DNA of 64,000 nt, from the NCBI RefSeq assembly GCF_020379485.1, contig NC_063449.1:37817473-37881472 (forward strand). The letters run 5' to 3'. This stretch comes from Brassica napus (taxonomy: Eukaryota > Streptophyta > Magnoliopsida > Brassicales > Brassicaceae). The position numbers and the translations under genes are program-made. Under the pieces are notes generated by a model. That model was given only the letters and a program-made list of their open reading frames with translations. It searched no databases and was not told where the DNA came from. Positions 1-11,662 of this stretch are shown here, piece after piece (positions within the stretch are counted from its first letter, which is position 1; every line of letters starts with the position of its first letter).

Positions 1-8
1 TGAAGAGA

Positions 9-2999
9 ATGTATCAGAGCAAGAAGACTGCAGCGGCAATGAGGTGGCATGCTGAGCACCAAGCAAAAGAGGGAGAAATGTGTCATCCATCTGATGCGGC
101 GGAGTGGAAAAACTTTCAAGAAATACATCCCCGGTTTGCCGAAGAACTGCGTAATGTTTATCTTGGATTATGTGCTGATGGATTCAATCCATTTGGAATG
201 TCTCATAATCATTCGTTGTGGCCTGTGATCTTGACTCCGTATAATCTGCCCCCGGTATGTGCATGAAAACATAGTACATGTTTCTTACAATTCTAAATTA
301 CGGGCCAAATCATCCACGAGCTAGTCTTGATATCTTCCTCAAACCTCTGATTGCGGAGTTAAAAGAACTATGGTCAACTGGAGTTGAAGCATACGATGTG
401 TCCTTGAATCAAAATTTTAACCAAAAAGTCGTGCTTCTGTGGACGATAAGCGACTTTCCGGCGTACGGCATGCTTTCCGGATGGACGACCCATGGTAAAT
501 TGGCATGTCCAATTTGCATGGAAGATACTAATTCTTTTTATCTGCCTAATGGAAGGAAGACGTGTTGGTTTGATTGTCACCGAAGATTTCTTCCTCGTAA
601 TCATCCACTGAGGAAGAATAGAAAAGACTTCTTGAAGGGAAAAAATACGGTAAATGAAGTTCCACCTGATTCTTTGACTGGTGAGCAAGTTTATTCAGAG
701 CAGTTAAATGGTGTCAATCCTCCTAAAACGTCTGTTTGCGGTGGAAACGGTCATGAAAAGAAGAAGCCTGGATATGGAAAGTACCATAATTGGCACAAGG
801 AAAGCATATTTTGGGAGTTGCCATACTGGAGGGATCTAATTCTCCGTCATAATCTTGATGTGATGCATATCGAGAAGAATTTTTTCGACAACATCATGAA
901 TACTCTTATGAATGTGAAGGGTAAATCGAAAGACACAATCCAGTCAAGATTGGATATATCAGAGTTTTGTGATCGGCCACACTTACAAGTTGATGGTGAT
1001 GGTCAAGCTCCATTTCCTCCCTACACATTGGACGAAGCCGGGAAAAAAAGTTTATTGGAATGTGTGAAACGCGCAGTTAAATTTCCCGACGGTTATGCTT
1101 CAGACTTAGCTAATTGTGTTGATTTGGAGAACAACAAGTTCTCTGGCATGAAGAGTCATGACTGCCATGTTTTTATGGAGCGGCTACTTCCATTTATCTT
1201 TTCAGAACTCCTAAACAAAAATGTCCATCTTGCATTATCAGGTGCTAAATTTTTGTTATATTTTTTTTTATATTTAATGATACAACTTGATCTGTGATTT
1301 GAAGAATATTTCTAATTTTGTAGGTGTTGTATTGTTTTTCCGTGACCTTTGCTAGAGAACTTTGCACAAAGATCGTCTCCAAATTCTAAAAAAAAAAACA
1401 TTATTTTGATCATCTGCAATTTAGAGAAGATCTTTCCGCCATCATTTTTGGACGTAATGCAACATCTCCCTATACACCTCCCCTATGAAGTTGAATTAGG
1501 AGGACCTGTCAATTATAGGTAGATGTATATCTTTGAAAGGAATTTCAAAAAGTTGAAAGCAAAAGCAAAGAACAAAAGATTTGTTGCTGGATCGATTGTT
1601 GAATCATATATCAATGAGGAGATTGCTTACTTTTCTGAGCACTACTTTGCTGATCATATACAAATAAAATCAAGGTAAAGACTTTCATTATCCTGCAGAT
1701 TCCTTTTTTTTTTGTATACTCGTGTTTTTTCTTCAATGTAATGTGGTTCATTAATTTGTGCATGTTTACACGATTTGATGAAGGTGAAGTCCCTGTATAT
1801 TGTGTCCGTGGAGTGCCTGATATATTTACACATGTAGGTCGTCCGAGTGGAGAAATGCAAGAGATATGGCTTTCCGGGAAAGACTATAACTGCGCACATT
1901 CATACGTATTGCGAAATTGTGATTATTTTCAGCCATTTGAGAGGTACAATTTGGTTTATCATATTTTGTTTAGATATATCGCACTATAATTCCTCATACT
2001 AATTTGTGGTTGTGATCTATTATAGGATGTTTGAAGATTATCTAATTGCAAAATACATAGACATTTCCGAGAAAGAACTCTCCACAAAGAGAGCTGACGA
2101 ATATCATATATGGGTGAAAGATTACGTACGTCTGATCAATAATATTATGTACCTAATTGTGTCTATAATTATATATATAATGATATTTTATATATATGCA
2201 GGTTCGTTACTGGAGCAACACACACGAGTTTCCTGTGTGGGTCAAAAATATTGCGAATGGATCCGTAAATAAGGCCAAAACCTGGCCCATCTACTTCACC
2301 AGAGGTTTCTTATTTCATACGCAAGAGCATGGTGAGGGACGAAAGACTTATAACTATGGCATATGTGTTAAAGGAGAGAGTTGCACAAATGCATCAGATG
2401 AAGCTGATTACTATGGGATCTTAACTGATATCATTCAAATTGAGTATGAGGGCGTGGTGAATTTGAAAATTACACTTTTTAAGTGTAAGTGGTATGATCC
2501 TGTGATTGGTAGAGGCACTCGGCGGAGCAATGGTGGCATCGTGGACGTTCTTTCATCGTGGAAATACTATAAATATGAACCATTTACTCTAGGTACGTAC
2601 GTATTATTTATACATATTAATTAATATAAATAAATATGTATTATTAAATTTTTATTATATGATAACAACATCTCAAGCACATCAAGTTTATTATATCCCG
2701 TATCCGTACGTAAAGAAACCAAAGCAGTTGTGGTACAATGTTTAAAAGTGAATCCGAGGGGAATCATTTCAGGAGAATACGAAGACAACGAACCGAAAGT
2801 GTTACAACAAGAAAATGATGATGATGTATTGATGACTACAATTGAAGATATACCAGTCGACCATTTGTTACATGCTCGAGGAGAACCGATTAATCTTGAT
2901 ATTGATGTCGAAGATGCAGAACCGGAGGATGAATTCCAATGTAATCTATCCTCGACTTCTTCTGATGATGAAGGTGAAGATGGAGAAACACCATCCTAA
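9..2999 (+). pseudogene. CACTA TNP2-like transposase, decayed
   Basis: Likely exons are 9-254, 275-1241, 1324 to about 1680, about 1785-1944, about 2026-2125, about 2202-2593 and about 2690-2999. The product resembles plant Transposase_21 (TNP2) followed by the DUF4218 and DUF4216 regions. Recognisable pieces are a Cys-Pro-Ile-Cys zinc-ligand-like motif near 507, the segment HNLDVMHIEKNFFDNI near 850 typical of TNP2, and a C-terminal acidic tail rich in Asp/Glu/Ser ending at 2999. The protein would cut and join element ends in the nucleus. It is broken by an in-frame TAG near 1519 where the family has Trp, and the poly-A run near 1387-1400 may shift the frame. The start of the gene lies before the window. 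Exon limits after 1324 are approximate. Confidence 0.8.
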
Positions 3000-3569
3000 A
3001 ATGTTTTACCATAACTTATTAAGTCATATCCCTAAACTTATGTTCTTTACTTTTAAATAATGTGTTGTTTGCTTCCTAATAATGTGTTTTTATATTGTTA
3101 AGTGTTATATCCTAATTTGCTATATCCATTGATCAAAAAAAAATAATTGCTAGACCGTAAATTGTTATAAGCAAAGAAAAAAATTTCTAAACCCTAAATT
3201 TGCTAAACCCTAAATTGCTAGACCCTAAACCCGATTTTCCCCCTGAATTTTTTAAAGTCCCCCGGTAAAGTGTAAACCCAATTGCAAAATTTTCCTAACT
3301 CCCGCCTAACCAATTAATCAAATCCCGCTAAGCCCAATTTTTAGACCCAAAACCCAAAACCAAAACAAAACCAACCTAAGCCTAATACACTCAGACAACC
3401 CTAACAAAGACATCTCACTCTCTTACGATTCCACCGAAACCAAAGAACCCTAATCTCTCACCCTCTCTCGAATCTCACTATGTCCAAATCCTAATCGCCG
3501 AATTCCAGAAATGCCTCATCTCTCTTTTGAGACCTAAAGAACCCTAATCTCTCATCTCTCTTTGAAACG

Positions 3570-5203
3570 ATGTCATCAAACAAGAAGCAGAAACGTTCAC
3601 AAAAATCTCCCCTTCCCTAGCAGTACCAGTTCGTTTCTAAGACGACAGCTCCTCCTGTCCCCAACCGCCGATCTCCACCAGGCGTGAGTGACTACCCACC
3701 TCCGAGGCAGCTCTTCCAAGACTCAGAGGCCCAAACTCAAGCTGCTTCAGGGCCTGTTCATCAACCATATCCACCGCCACAATCTCGACGGTCTGAAACG
3801 TCAGCGACGCGACTTCTCCAGCAGTTCTCAGGGTCAAGTTTGTGAATATTTGGAGTGATTGTTGATGTTATTTACTTGAGGCTTTGCTACTGTAAGATTA
3901 ATTACTTGCATTTTCGTTAGTCACTAGTTCTTTAATTGAGGCTTTGCTACTGTAAGATTAATATTTGGAGTGATTGTTGATGTTATATACTTGAGGCTTG
4001 ACGAGTCATTGGTTCCTGTGTTTGGAGTGATTGTTAATGTTATTTACTTGCATTTTCGTTAGTCACTGGTTCTTTAATTGACTTTGGCTTGCTTTGGTTG
4101 GCTTTGTCACTGAATAATTAATTGTGTTTCATTCTAACATATTCATTATTTTGTTTCTGTGTTTTGAGGTTTGGTCGTGACAAAGGGAAACTGACCCGGA
4201 GGATCACAAAGACTTTTACAAAAAAGTTTGATGAAGCTTATTACAGTTGGAGTGTTGTGCCTCAGAACAAAAGAGAGACGATATTTGTAGAATTTGCAGT
4301 TAAGTTTTATCTTCTATATTTAATCTCAATTTTTGTTTAATTTGATTTTTAACATCAACCTTCTCTGTTTTTTTTTGTAGAAAACTCACACTTGAGATCA
4401 AATACACACTGGTATTGTTCAGGAGAAATTTGAGGCGGTATGTCAGCGACGTATGAAGGACATGGTTAGCGTTCGTAGGAGGTCTCGAGTGCGACCATCC
4501 TGGATCCACGGTGAACTGTGGGAACAAATGACAGCGTATTGGGACACTCCCGAAGCGGAAAAAAAGAGTCAGACAGCATCAGACTCTCGGTTGTCTGACC
4601 GGAACGGACTTGGTCCACACAAGCACATACAAGAAAGGATGGGACCTTTGTCGATTTGAAAGCAGAGAAGGTTGCAGAGATGTATAAGAAGAACAAAGAA
4701 GCCAAGTTGACTGCCCTTGAGGCTGAAAACTCACAGACTTCAGTGCTTCCAATGATCCACAGCTCTCCATAGAGGAGGATAACGAGATATTTCGTTTGGT
4801 AAGCTGTTTCTTTTATTTTTTTATTTGTTCTTTATACTTGATACTTTTTTCTTCTGCTTTGTAGTAACAATTTGATTTGTTGTTGTAGTCAACTTTCACA
4901 AATGAAAGAGGAAAGCACTATGGCATTGGAAGCCTCCAGCAAACTCTCGTCAATGGGAAACGGACGTTCAGTGAATTCTCTTCTTCTGCATTCCTCAACA
5001 TGAAGAAGCTTCTTGAAGATGCTCACTGCAAAATAGAAGAGCAGGCTGCTTCTAATGCAGCACAAGCTGCTATTATTGAAGGGCAAGGTGCTTGTATTGC
5101 AGAGCAATCAAAGCAGATCAAGGAGTTCTCTATAGTGGGGAAGTTTGTAGCTGCAACTAATCCATTATATAATGAGTTTGTAGCTGCTAATTCCAGCACC
5201 TGA
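3570..5203 (+). pseudogene. CACTA second gene (Transposase_24 / TnpA-like), decayed
   Basis: Exon 1 starts at ATG 3570 and encodes a basic, then Pro/Gln/Ser-rich N-terminus to about 3843; it is cut by TAG at 3618-3620 where CAG would fit. An exon at about 4171-4299 encodes a Lys/Arg-rich segment with YYSWSVVPQNKR. An exon from about 4422 encodes EKFEAVCQRRMKDMVSVR and a Trp-containing Transposase_24-like block. Near 4630-4655 the frame shifts, and a helical Lys/Glu-rich stretch follows. The last exon (4889-5203) encodes a coiled-coil-like Ala/Gln/Glu stretch and ends with TGA. In this family the protein binds subterminal repeats and helps transposition. Introns of about 300, 80 and 90 bp have GT-AG borders. 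Family call is by motif only. Confidence 0.7.
3848..4085 (+). repeat. Imperfect direct repeats in CACTA gene-2 intron
   Basis: Short blocks recur two or three times: 'ttactTGAGGCTTTGCTACTG', 'TTTGGAGTGATTGTTGATG' and 'CATTTTCGTTAGTCACT'. They lie in the first intron of the second CACTA gene and look like local duplication with no coding content. Confidence 0.6.
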
Positions 5204-5429
5204 TCATGCTTTCCTGTTTATTTACCTAGAAACTTATGACTTTTGTAAGTTCTTTTGTTTAGTTGCTTGTTTCAAACTTTTGGGGCTTTAAAATTTTCAG
5301 TTTTAAAATTAACTACTGTTTCTAATTTTACAATGCTCAATAGCATAGATTTATTAGCATTACAAACCAGAAAGTACCTAAAATCGGAATGGGAAATTCA
5401 AAGAAACCAAAAGGGGAGTCGTAATTCAG

Positions 5430-6001
5430 TTGGATAAAACTACAACATTTTACGACTAAACAGCGACTGATAAAAACATGTAGTCGCTAAGTAGTCGCAA
5501 AATTAACAACTGAACTGCGACAACAACTGTGACTACACTCAGACTAAACAAGTAGTCGCTAAATGATTGCAAAATTAGCGACTGCATTGCGACTACACTC
5601 GGACTAAACAACTAGTTGTTAAACTGTCGCAAAATTAACGACTACACTATGACTTTATGTTCCGACTAATTAATGACTGCTAATAAACGACTGTTTAACG
5701 ACTGATTAACGACTTCTGATAAACTAAGTAATCGACTAAGAATAGTCCTATATTAGACGTGAAACAATCGGAGTGTAGTCGTAACATATTATCATTATTA
5801 GACGACTATATGCCGACGGAATTGTTTAGTTGTAAATTAGTCATAGAACAGTCGTAATATAGCGACTGATTTACGACCAATGTAATTACCGACGCGTTGA
5901 TTGATGACCATGCTTCGTAGTCGCTATTCAGTCGTAAAACGTCATTTGCGACTGTTTCGCTTCTGATTCTGCAGTCGGGAACTACTTGTTTTCTTGTAGT
6001 G
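5430..6001. repeat. CACTA subterminal repeat array and terminal inverted repeat
   Basis: About 570 bp packed with variants of the 8-10 bp core AGTCGCTAAA / GCGACTAC in both orientations, ending in the 15-bp CACTA terminus at 5987-6001. Such arrays are the binding sites for the TnpA-type protein in En/Spm elements. The core motif differs from that of the second CACTA element at 55523-59232, so the two belong to different subfamilies although their outermost 14 bases match. Confidence 0.8.
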
Positions 6002-7716
6002 TTAGCTTCAACAATCTTTTCCAGAATGTTTTCATCAACCTTCTCATCTACAATCACCACTTCATCATCAATGTTGATGGCCACCTCCCCACCTTGTTTT
6101 TCACCATCCTTGGTGAGAACTCTTGGAGACAACTCTCTACCACTCTGTAGGGTGATTGCTTTCATTGTTTCCTTGGGATTTTCCTCTGGCTTTCCAGGTA
6201 ATGACCCTTGTTGGCGACTTGGCTGAGAGTTCATAGAAGCAAACTAGTTCTCCAAATTTCGGATCTTGTTGTTGAGCTCATTGTAGCTTCCATCAATCTT
6301 GGAGTGAATGTTCTTGAACTCATAGCCCATTATTTTCTCATTCTTTGCCTGAAAATCCAAGAGTTTTTTGAACATTGTATCCACACTTGTATCTGAAGCT
6401 GGAGCTTGTGAAGAACTTCCTTGAACTTGAGTAGACTGATTGCTGTGATTGTTGAAACTAGGAGGGATGTTTTGCCTAGGATGATAGCTCCCTTGCTGTG
6501 TGTTCTGCTTTGGCTGGTAGCCTCCTTGCTGGTTGTTGGAGTAAGACCTTTGCTGGTAGTTGTTGTACTAAAAGTTAGGTTCCTTTCTGTACCAAGTACC
6601 ATTGTTGTTGATGAAGCATAGTTCTTCTTGGCCTTCCAAACCATCAACCTCATTGACCTTAGGAGGAACCTCTTGACTAGGACCACCCACAAAGTTCATC
6701 TGCTCCTGATTAGCTTGGTTGGAAAGAAGCAGATCCATCTTTTCTTGCAAGGACTTGATCTCTTTCTTTGTCTGCTGATCATCACTTATGTTGATCATAT
6801 CATGCTCTTCACTGTAGACCGAGTCACTCTTGGCCATGTTCTCTACCAGTTCCTCTGCCTCTTCCTCAGTTCTTCCCAAGAAGAAACCATTGCTGGCAGT
6901 ATCAAGCCTGTTTCTTCACTGTGGTAGAGCTCCTCTATAGAAAGTGCTAAGCAAACTCTCCTTGCTGAAACCATGATGAGGGCATTGAGAACAGTAGCCC
7001 TTGAACCTCTCCCATGCTTCATTGAAGCTTTCTAGACCTTTCTGTTGAAACCCAGAGATTTCATTTCCGATCTTAGCTGTTCTTGAAGTAGAGAAGAACT
7101 TGTCTAGGAAATCTCTCTTACACTCTTCCCAAGTAGTGACAGTGTCACTTGGGAGAGTCTTATCCCACTGGTGTCCCTTGTCTCCCAAAGAGAAAGGGAA
7201 CAACTTCAACTTGAAAGCATCTTCAGAAACACCATTTGTCTTGGACAAGGCACAATATTTATCAAACTTGTACAAGTGATCAAAAGGGTCTTCAGCAGCA
7301 AGGCCATGATACTTGTTGTTCTCTATGGTGTTGAGCAGTCCTGACTTGATCTCAAAGTTGTTGTTCTCCACTGGTGGTGCTCTGATTCCCAACCTATGAC
7401 CATTAATGTGAGGTTGATCATAGGCTCCAATGGCACGAGCTTGGCACGGTGGATGTTGTGGCTGGCGCTGTGGTCTAAGGTGATCAGCTCTTGGATCAAT
7501 GCCCCCTAGGGCATCACCATCTTGAGGCAGATTCTCCATATCAAACCCCAATCTTTGCAAGTGAGCCTGTTGCTCTACTTCTCTTCTCTTTCTTGCAATC
7601 TCCCTCTCAAGAGCTCTAATGTATTCCACTCTTGGAACTAGGTTTGTTGCACCTCTGCTTCTTGTGATCATACACCTGAAATGCAAAGGGAGAAAAAGAA
7701 AGAGAAGCAATAACAC
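6002..7716 (-). pseudogene. Athila gag, interrupted
   Basis: The Gag polyprotein forms the virus-like particle of the retrotransposon. On the minus strand it starts at 7716 (or at an internal Met about 15 codons later), with an Arg/Glu-rich helix, then the retrotrans_gag core: [18 protein letters not shown] near 7385 and [31 protein letters not shown] and [10 protein letters not shown] Gln/Asn-rich region follows (about 6565-6380), then an acidic Val/Asp/Glu stretch. One reading frame runs through, but it is cut by TGA at 6916-6918, TAG at 6568-6570 and TAG at 6244-6246. It is finally split by the CACTA element whose last base is 6001. No zinc knuckle is visible before the break. This copy is dead. 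Confidence 0.85.
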
Positions 7717-7773
7717 AATTAAACAAAAATTGACTTAGTCTCAAGCAAGTGACTAAATCCCAATGTCACAATC

Positions 7774-7791
7774 AACTTGGCAACGACGCCA
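7774..7791 (-). other. Primer-binding site, tRNA-Asp type
   Basis: On the minus strand, three bases after the LTR end, the sequence TGGCGTCGTTGCC appears. It matches the 3' end complement of plant tRNA-Asp (TGGCGCCGTTGCC) with one mismatch, the site used by Athila elements to prime reverse transcription. It fixes the LTR boundary and the minus-strand orientation. Confidence 0.8.
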
Positions 7792-7794
7792 ATT

Positions 7795-9310
7795 TGATGT
7801 TAGGAGTTTTCAAGGCTCCTAATCAAATGTTATAGTATAAAGGATGTCAAACCAGTTCTAAGTGATCCTAAAGCAAAGGGAATGCAAGACCATGCTTAAT
7901 CTAAATGCTATCAATTGGCAAGATGATTTTGAACTAGAATACTACTAAAATGCAATAAAGAGCAAAGCTTTTCTTTCTTATGCGATGGGAGAATTCATGG
8001 GCTAAGGGAATTGACCTTGGGTGATCAAGTTTCAATCTAAAGGTAGTATCTTTCAATCAATCTATCAACCTTAGACCTAGACACAATCCTAAACAAACTC
8101 TATCTCTAGATGAAAGCTCATTCACTAAGATAACTCAAGCATTAAATTTCTTTGGTTGAATATTATCTAAGCAATCATTAATTTCAAGTTCATTAGCCAT
8201 CTTAACACCTTTAACATCAAATCTCTTTGGTAAAGAATGTTAAAAGCTTAGTAGAGTTGGTTCAGGCATTTCATCGAACACCTTTCGGGTGTGAAATGCC
8301 TAAAGCTCAACTTTAGAGAGGTCAACTCTAAAACTGTATTAAAGCACTTTACTAGCAAGGAACAAGATGGATATGTGCTACAACACCTTAGATCTAGCCT
8401 AATCACCCTTAGTCTCCCTAACCTATGAATCCAAATATGACTACTCACTAATCTTCATGATAAACCCAAGAATCAATGATGATTTGGTGTTAATCATGAT
8501 TAGTGATCAAATTAACAAAGCAATCCCAAAGGATAATAATCAAGATTAGGTTTTTTACCTAAAGGTTCCTTTTTGATTAGATAGAAAACAAGATAAGTCC
8601 CAACTTTGGGATTACAAGAATATTTATATGTCTTTGCTAAACCTAATGGTTTCCATTAAAAAGTCTAAAAAGACCCTTAAAACATTAAACTCCGACTAAA
8701 GATAAGTTTCGACTCGGGTAGAAATGGACGGGCACAACCCGCGTCAGCAAACCCACGTCGGATCGTTGTCGAGGTTTCTCTGTCATGCGCGCGGGTAGGC
8801 AATCCTGCGTGGCTCTGTCCCGCGTGGCTCTGTCCCACGTGACTCTATCGGTTCCTTCTCTTCGTGACGCGGGTAAGGGAACCCGCGTGAGCTCAACCCG
8901 CGTCAAGACGTCGAGCAGCTCCATTCTCGTGCGTGTGGGTAGGCCATCCCGCGTGATCCAAGCCGCGTTGGATCGTCGATGATGCTGCTTCTTCATGCGC
9001 GCGGGTAATGGATCCCGCGTCGTTCGACCCGTGCTGGAGCTCATGTTGCGTCCTCTCGACTCGGCGACGCGGGTGAGTGAATCCGCGTTGGCTTAACCCA
9101 AGTTGAACTCGTCTGATCCGGAACAATGTTCATTCTTCACTCCTTTTTAACCAAAATGTTTCAAACACCTCCAATCACTCCATAAGACACTCCAATACCT
9201 GATAAAGACATATGAATGCAATATGGATCCTAAAGATGCTAAATTCCTAATCTATATAATCATTATGTGCAAAATGGAGACTTAAAACAATGCAAATATG
9301 CAAGATATCA
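7795..9310 (-). repeat. 5' LTR of Athila copy 1
   Basis: 1516 bp. On the + strand it starts TGATGTTAGGAGTTTTCAAG and ends GCAAGATATCA. The same two ends bound the LTR at 50962-52418, which fixes both limits. The middle (about 7800-8690) is alignable with the second LTR, including blocks on the wave 'TTTCATCGAACACCTTT'. The segment 8695-9115 is a GC-rich hairpin array not shared in sequence with the second LTR. Confidence 0.88.
8695..9115. repeat. GC-rich hairpin array in LTR U3 (copy 1)
   Basis: Repeated short arms ACGCGGGT / ACCCGCGT and variants, separated by about 5-15 bases, so each pair can fold into a hairpin (for example gcgGGTAATGGATCCCGCGT near 9000). Base composition jumps from AT-rich to GC-rich here. 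Open frames on both strands in this stretch are by-products of the repeats. Confidence 0.75.
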
Positions 9311-10657
9311 TCTACCGGCTTTTAGAAATGTTACTAAACCCAAATCGATCCGAACCGAATCATAACCTGACTAAACCCGGAAAAAATCCGAACTGAACTT
9401 TTATAATATAGAAATGGGGATGGAAGTCATAAACTGAAAACCAAAAATTTGATTGAATCCAAACCAAAACCAAAAATTATATTGGGTTCTACCGTATTTT
9501 TGGAAATGATACTATACCCAAATCCGAATCCGACTAAACTCAAATCGAATCATAATCTGACTAAACTGAAAAATTGAAAATTTTAATATCTGATTGATTC
9601 AGCTCCAAACCCCGATTGGTCCATGAAGGCCAGGTGTATATTTCTTTTATAATATCAAAGTTATAAAAATTAGTAGTAAGTTTTTAACAGTCAAATAATT
9701 CATATTCACTATTATAGTAGTATAATAAATTAATATTAATTCGGCTTCAATTTATATAAGATAAAAAAATTTAATAATGTTTCTCTTTACATTTCATCGT
9801 ATAATTAAAATAATTACAAAATAAAAATTATAGATAACTTAATATATTAATTTTTTTTTACATTTAAATAATCTAAGTAATAATACACAAAGTAACAAAA
9901 TTAATGGATTTTACAGTATATTTTATTAACATACATATAATTTAGAAAGTAAATAATTTTTTAAAATATATAATTTTTTCTATAAAATATTTAGTTTTAA
10001 AGATAGAATATAAAAATTTTGATGAAGTTTTAGATTTATTATTCATCTAAAAGAGATGCATTACAAACGAGTAAAATATATGCAAATTCTATAAGTGGTT
10101 AACATATGTGTGACAAAGAAAGGAATAGGAAAGTAGCCAAAATCAAATAGAATGTTGAAACCATTTATGTAGTAGCCCTGCATACTGATGTCTTGGTTTG
10201 TACTTTAGTGATATTGTTCTATTCCTTAATACCTTATCAACTATTCAAGTGAGTTGTTCAGTTGTTGTCCATTTGTGACGATCAACATTTCGTTCCCTCC
10301 ATATGTGATAGATATTAGTCTAGAATACCATTTTGGCTATAACTGAGTCTAAATGACCGAGCGATCGCGGTCGTTCCCAGACAGTGTAAAAATAAGGACA
10401 AGTAAAGAAAATATGATCTCTTATTTGGTTTCTCTCACCACATAATTGACAACCCTGCGTTATTTCTTAGATTCATATTCTATCTCTGGTAGCCAACCTG
10501 TTTTGACAGTTAACCAAATGATAAAATATTATTGAGGGACTCCTTGCGTAAACCACATGAAAGTAGTCCACTCAACTTTGCTTCGCACTAATCTAATTCA
10601 CACTGGTTAAAATTTAGAATATCAAATAATGTTTTAAAGTGAAATATCAAAATTAGA

Positions 10658-10693
<36 letters not shown>

Positions 10694-11193
10694 AACTTGA
10701 GAGAAAATTACTATTAAATTTTTAAAACTATATTATTTGTATGATTATATAGGATCGGAATGATGTTGTTTTTGTGATTGTATATTTTCATCAAACATAT
10801 AAGATATAATGAGATTATAAAATAAAATATTTAAATTACTTTTAATTATAATTTTATTTATCAAATAAATATTTTAAAACGAAATATCAAAAAGGAATAT
10901 ATATATATATATATATATATAACTCAGCAAAAAATAAATAAGAAAATGGGTAAAGAATTTTATCATTTGTATGATTATATGATGGGTTGGGTTACTGTTG
11001 TTGTTTAAGAGATATACAAATTTTTTCCATCAAACATGTAACAAATTAAAATATTTATTATTAAAAAAATTAAATATATTTTTGTCGCAAGCGTATTTTT
11101 ATTTACAAAATCAAAATTAAACAGGTTCATCTCAAAACTAGCATTTTTCTAAATTTGAAAATGTCCAAAACACAATCAATAAGTCTACACTAT
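9311..11193. repeat. Dispersed repeat R, copy 1 (left-truncated by Athila)
   Basis: Nearly identical to 49166-50961 and more distantly to part of 21986-24724. It starts inside the repeat because the Athila LTR ends at 9310. It contains a decayed LINE 3' segment (minus strand), two (AT)n tracts (10661-10690, about 10900-10920) and ends with CTAGCATTTTTCTAAATTTG followed by the shared 'aagtctacact' at 11193. No intact gene. Confidence 0.8.
10140..10620 (-). pseudogene. LINE reverse-transcriptase C-terminal fragment (zf-RVT)
   Basis: Translating the minus strand around 10460-10380 gives CQLCGERNQIRDHIFFTCPY, the Cys-x2-Cys...His...Cys pattern of the zinc-binding region after plant LINE reverse transcriptases. 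Upstream codons give WLTVKTGWLPE-like remnants and downstream codons give IWRERNVDRHKW. Several stops interrupt it. The same fragment is present in R copies 2 and 3, so the LINE piece is part of the repeat. Confidence 0.65.
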
Positions 11194-11483
11194 AGTCCCA
11201 GATGGACCCATATCAAACACAATCAATAAGTTTATGTCATATCAAACTAGTTATTTAAGAGTCGGTTCTTAGTTTTTTTAGTTAAAAGTTAAGAGACGAA
11301 ATCTTATATTCCGCTAAAAACCTCACCATAAAAACCCCCAATAATCATGCTCTTAGCATTTATTTCATGTAACTCCTCTGTTTATGACATAAACTTCTGG
11401 CCATTACCGGCAAGTGCGTCCCCATAAATCCGACAGAGATACGTACGATGCCATTCATCAATTTTTAGTTATAAGTTTGGTAA

Positions 11484-11662
11484 CAACAACAAAAACGTGC
11501 AGGGAAGCACTTTTCTAGAAAACAACAAAACAATAACAAACATTCTAATAATTCAACTAAGAAATAATGTAGTAAATTCTTTAAGCAACAACAAAAACAT
11601 GCAGTGGAGCACTTCTCTAGAAAACAACAAAATACGAACACTCTAATTCAACTAAGAAATAG
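11484..11662 (+). repeat. Two-copy tandem duplication, about 100 bp
   Basis: The block beginning CAACAACAAAAACGTGCAGG at about 11485 recurs at about 11586, with shared CACTTTTCTAGAAAACAACA and AATTCAACTAAGAAATA in each copy. Spacing is about 101 bp. Function unknown. Confidence 0.6.

Larger units (their letters stand above)
1..6001 (+). mobile_element. CACTA (En/Spm) DNA transposon, right part
   Basis: The right end is a CACTA terminus: on the minus strand positions 6001-5987 read CACTACAAGAAAACA. Two transposon genes lie on the + strand, a TNP2-like transposase and a Transposase_24-type second gene, followed by about 570 bp of subterminal repeats. The left terminus lies before the window. 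The base triplet after the end (6002-6004, tta) should be one half of the 3-bp target-site duplication. The element sits inside the gag gene of a minus-strand Athila retrotransposon, so it is younger than that retrotransposon. Both genes carry stops or frameshifts, so this copy is probably not autonomous today. Confidence 0.88.
6002..9310 (-). mobile_element. Athila-type LTR retrotransposon (copy 1), 5' part
   Basis: Read on the minus strand the order is: 5' LTR (9310-7795), tRNA-Asp-type primer site (7791-7774), short leader, gag (7716 leftwards), then the CACTA insertion at 6001. The remainder (pol, ORF1, 3' LTR) lies beyond the CACTA and outside the window. The flanking tctac at 9311-9315 should be one copy of the 5-bp target duplication. 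R copy 3 at about 49165 shows this same site without the insertion (gggttctaccgg). LTR ends are TGATAT...ACATCA on the minus strand. Confidence 0.88.

Noticed and set aside
8685..9126. Open frames of 65-119 codons on both strands
   Set aside because: Created by the GC-rich hairpin repeats inside the LTR; Arg/Thr-rich low-complexity products.
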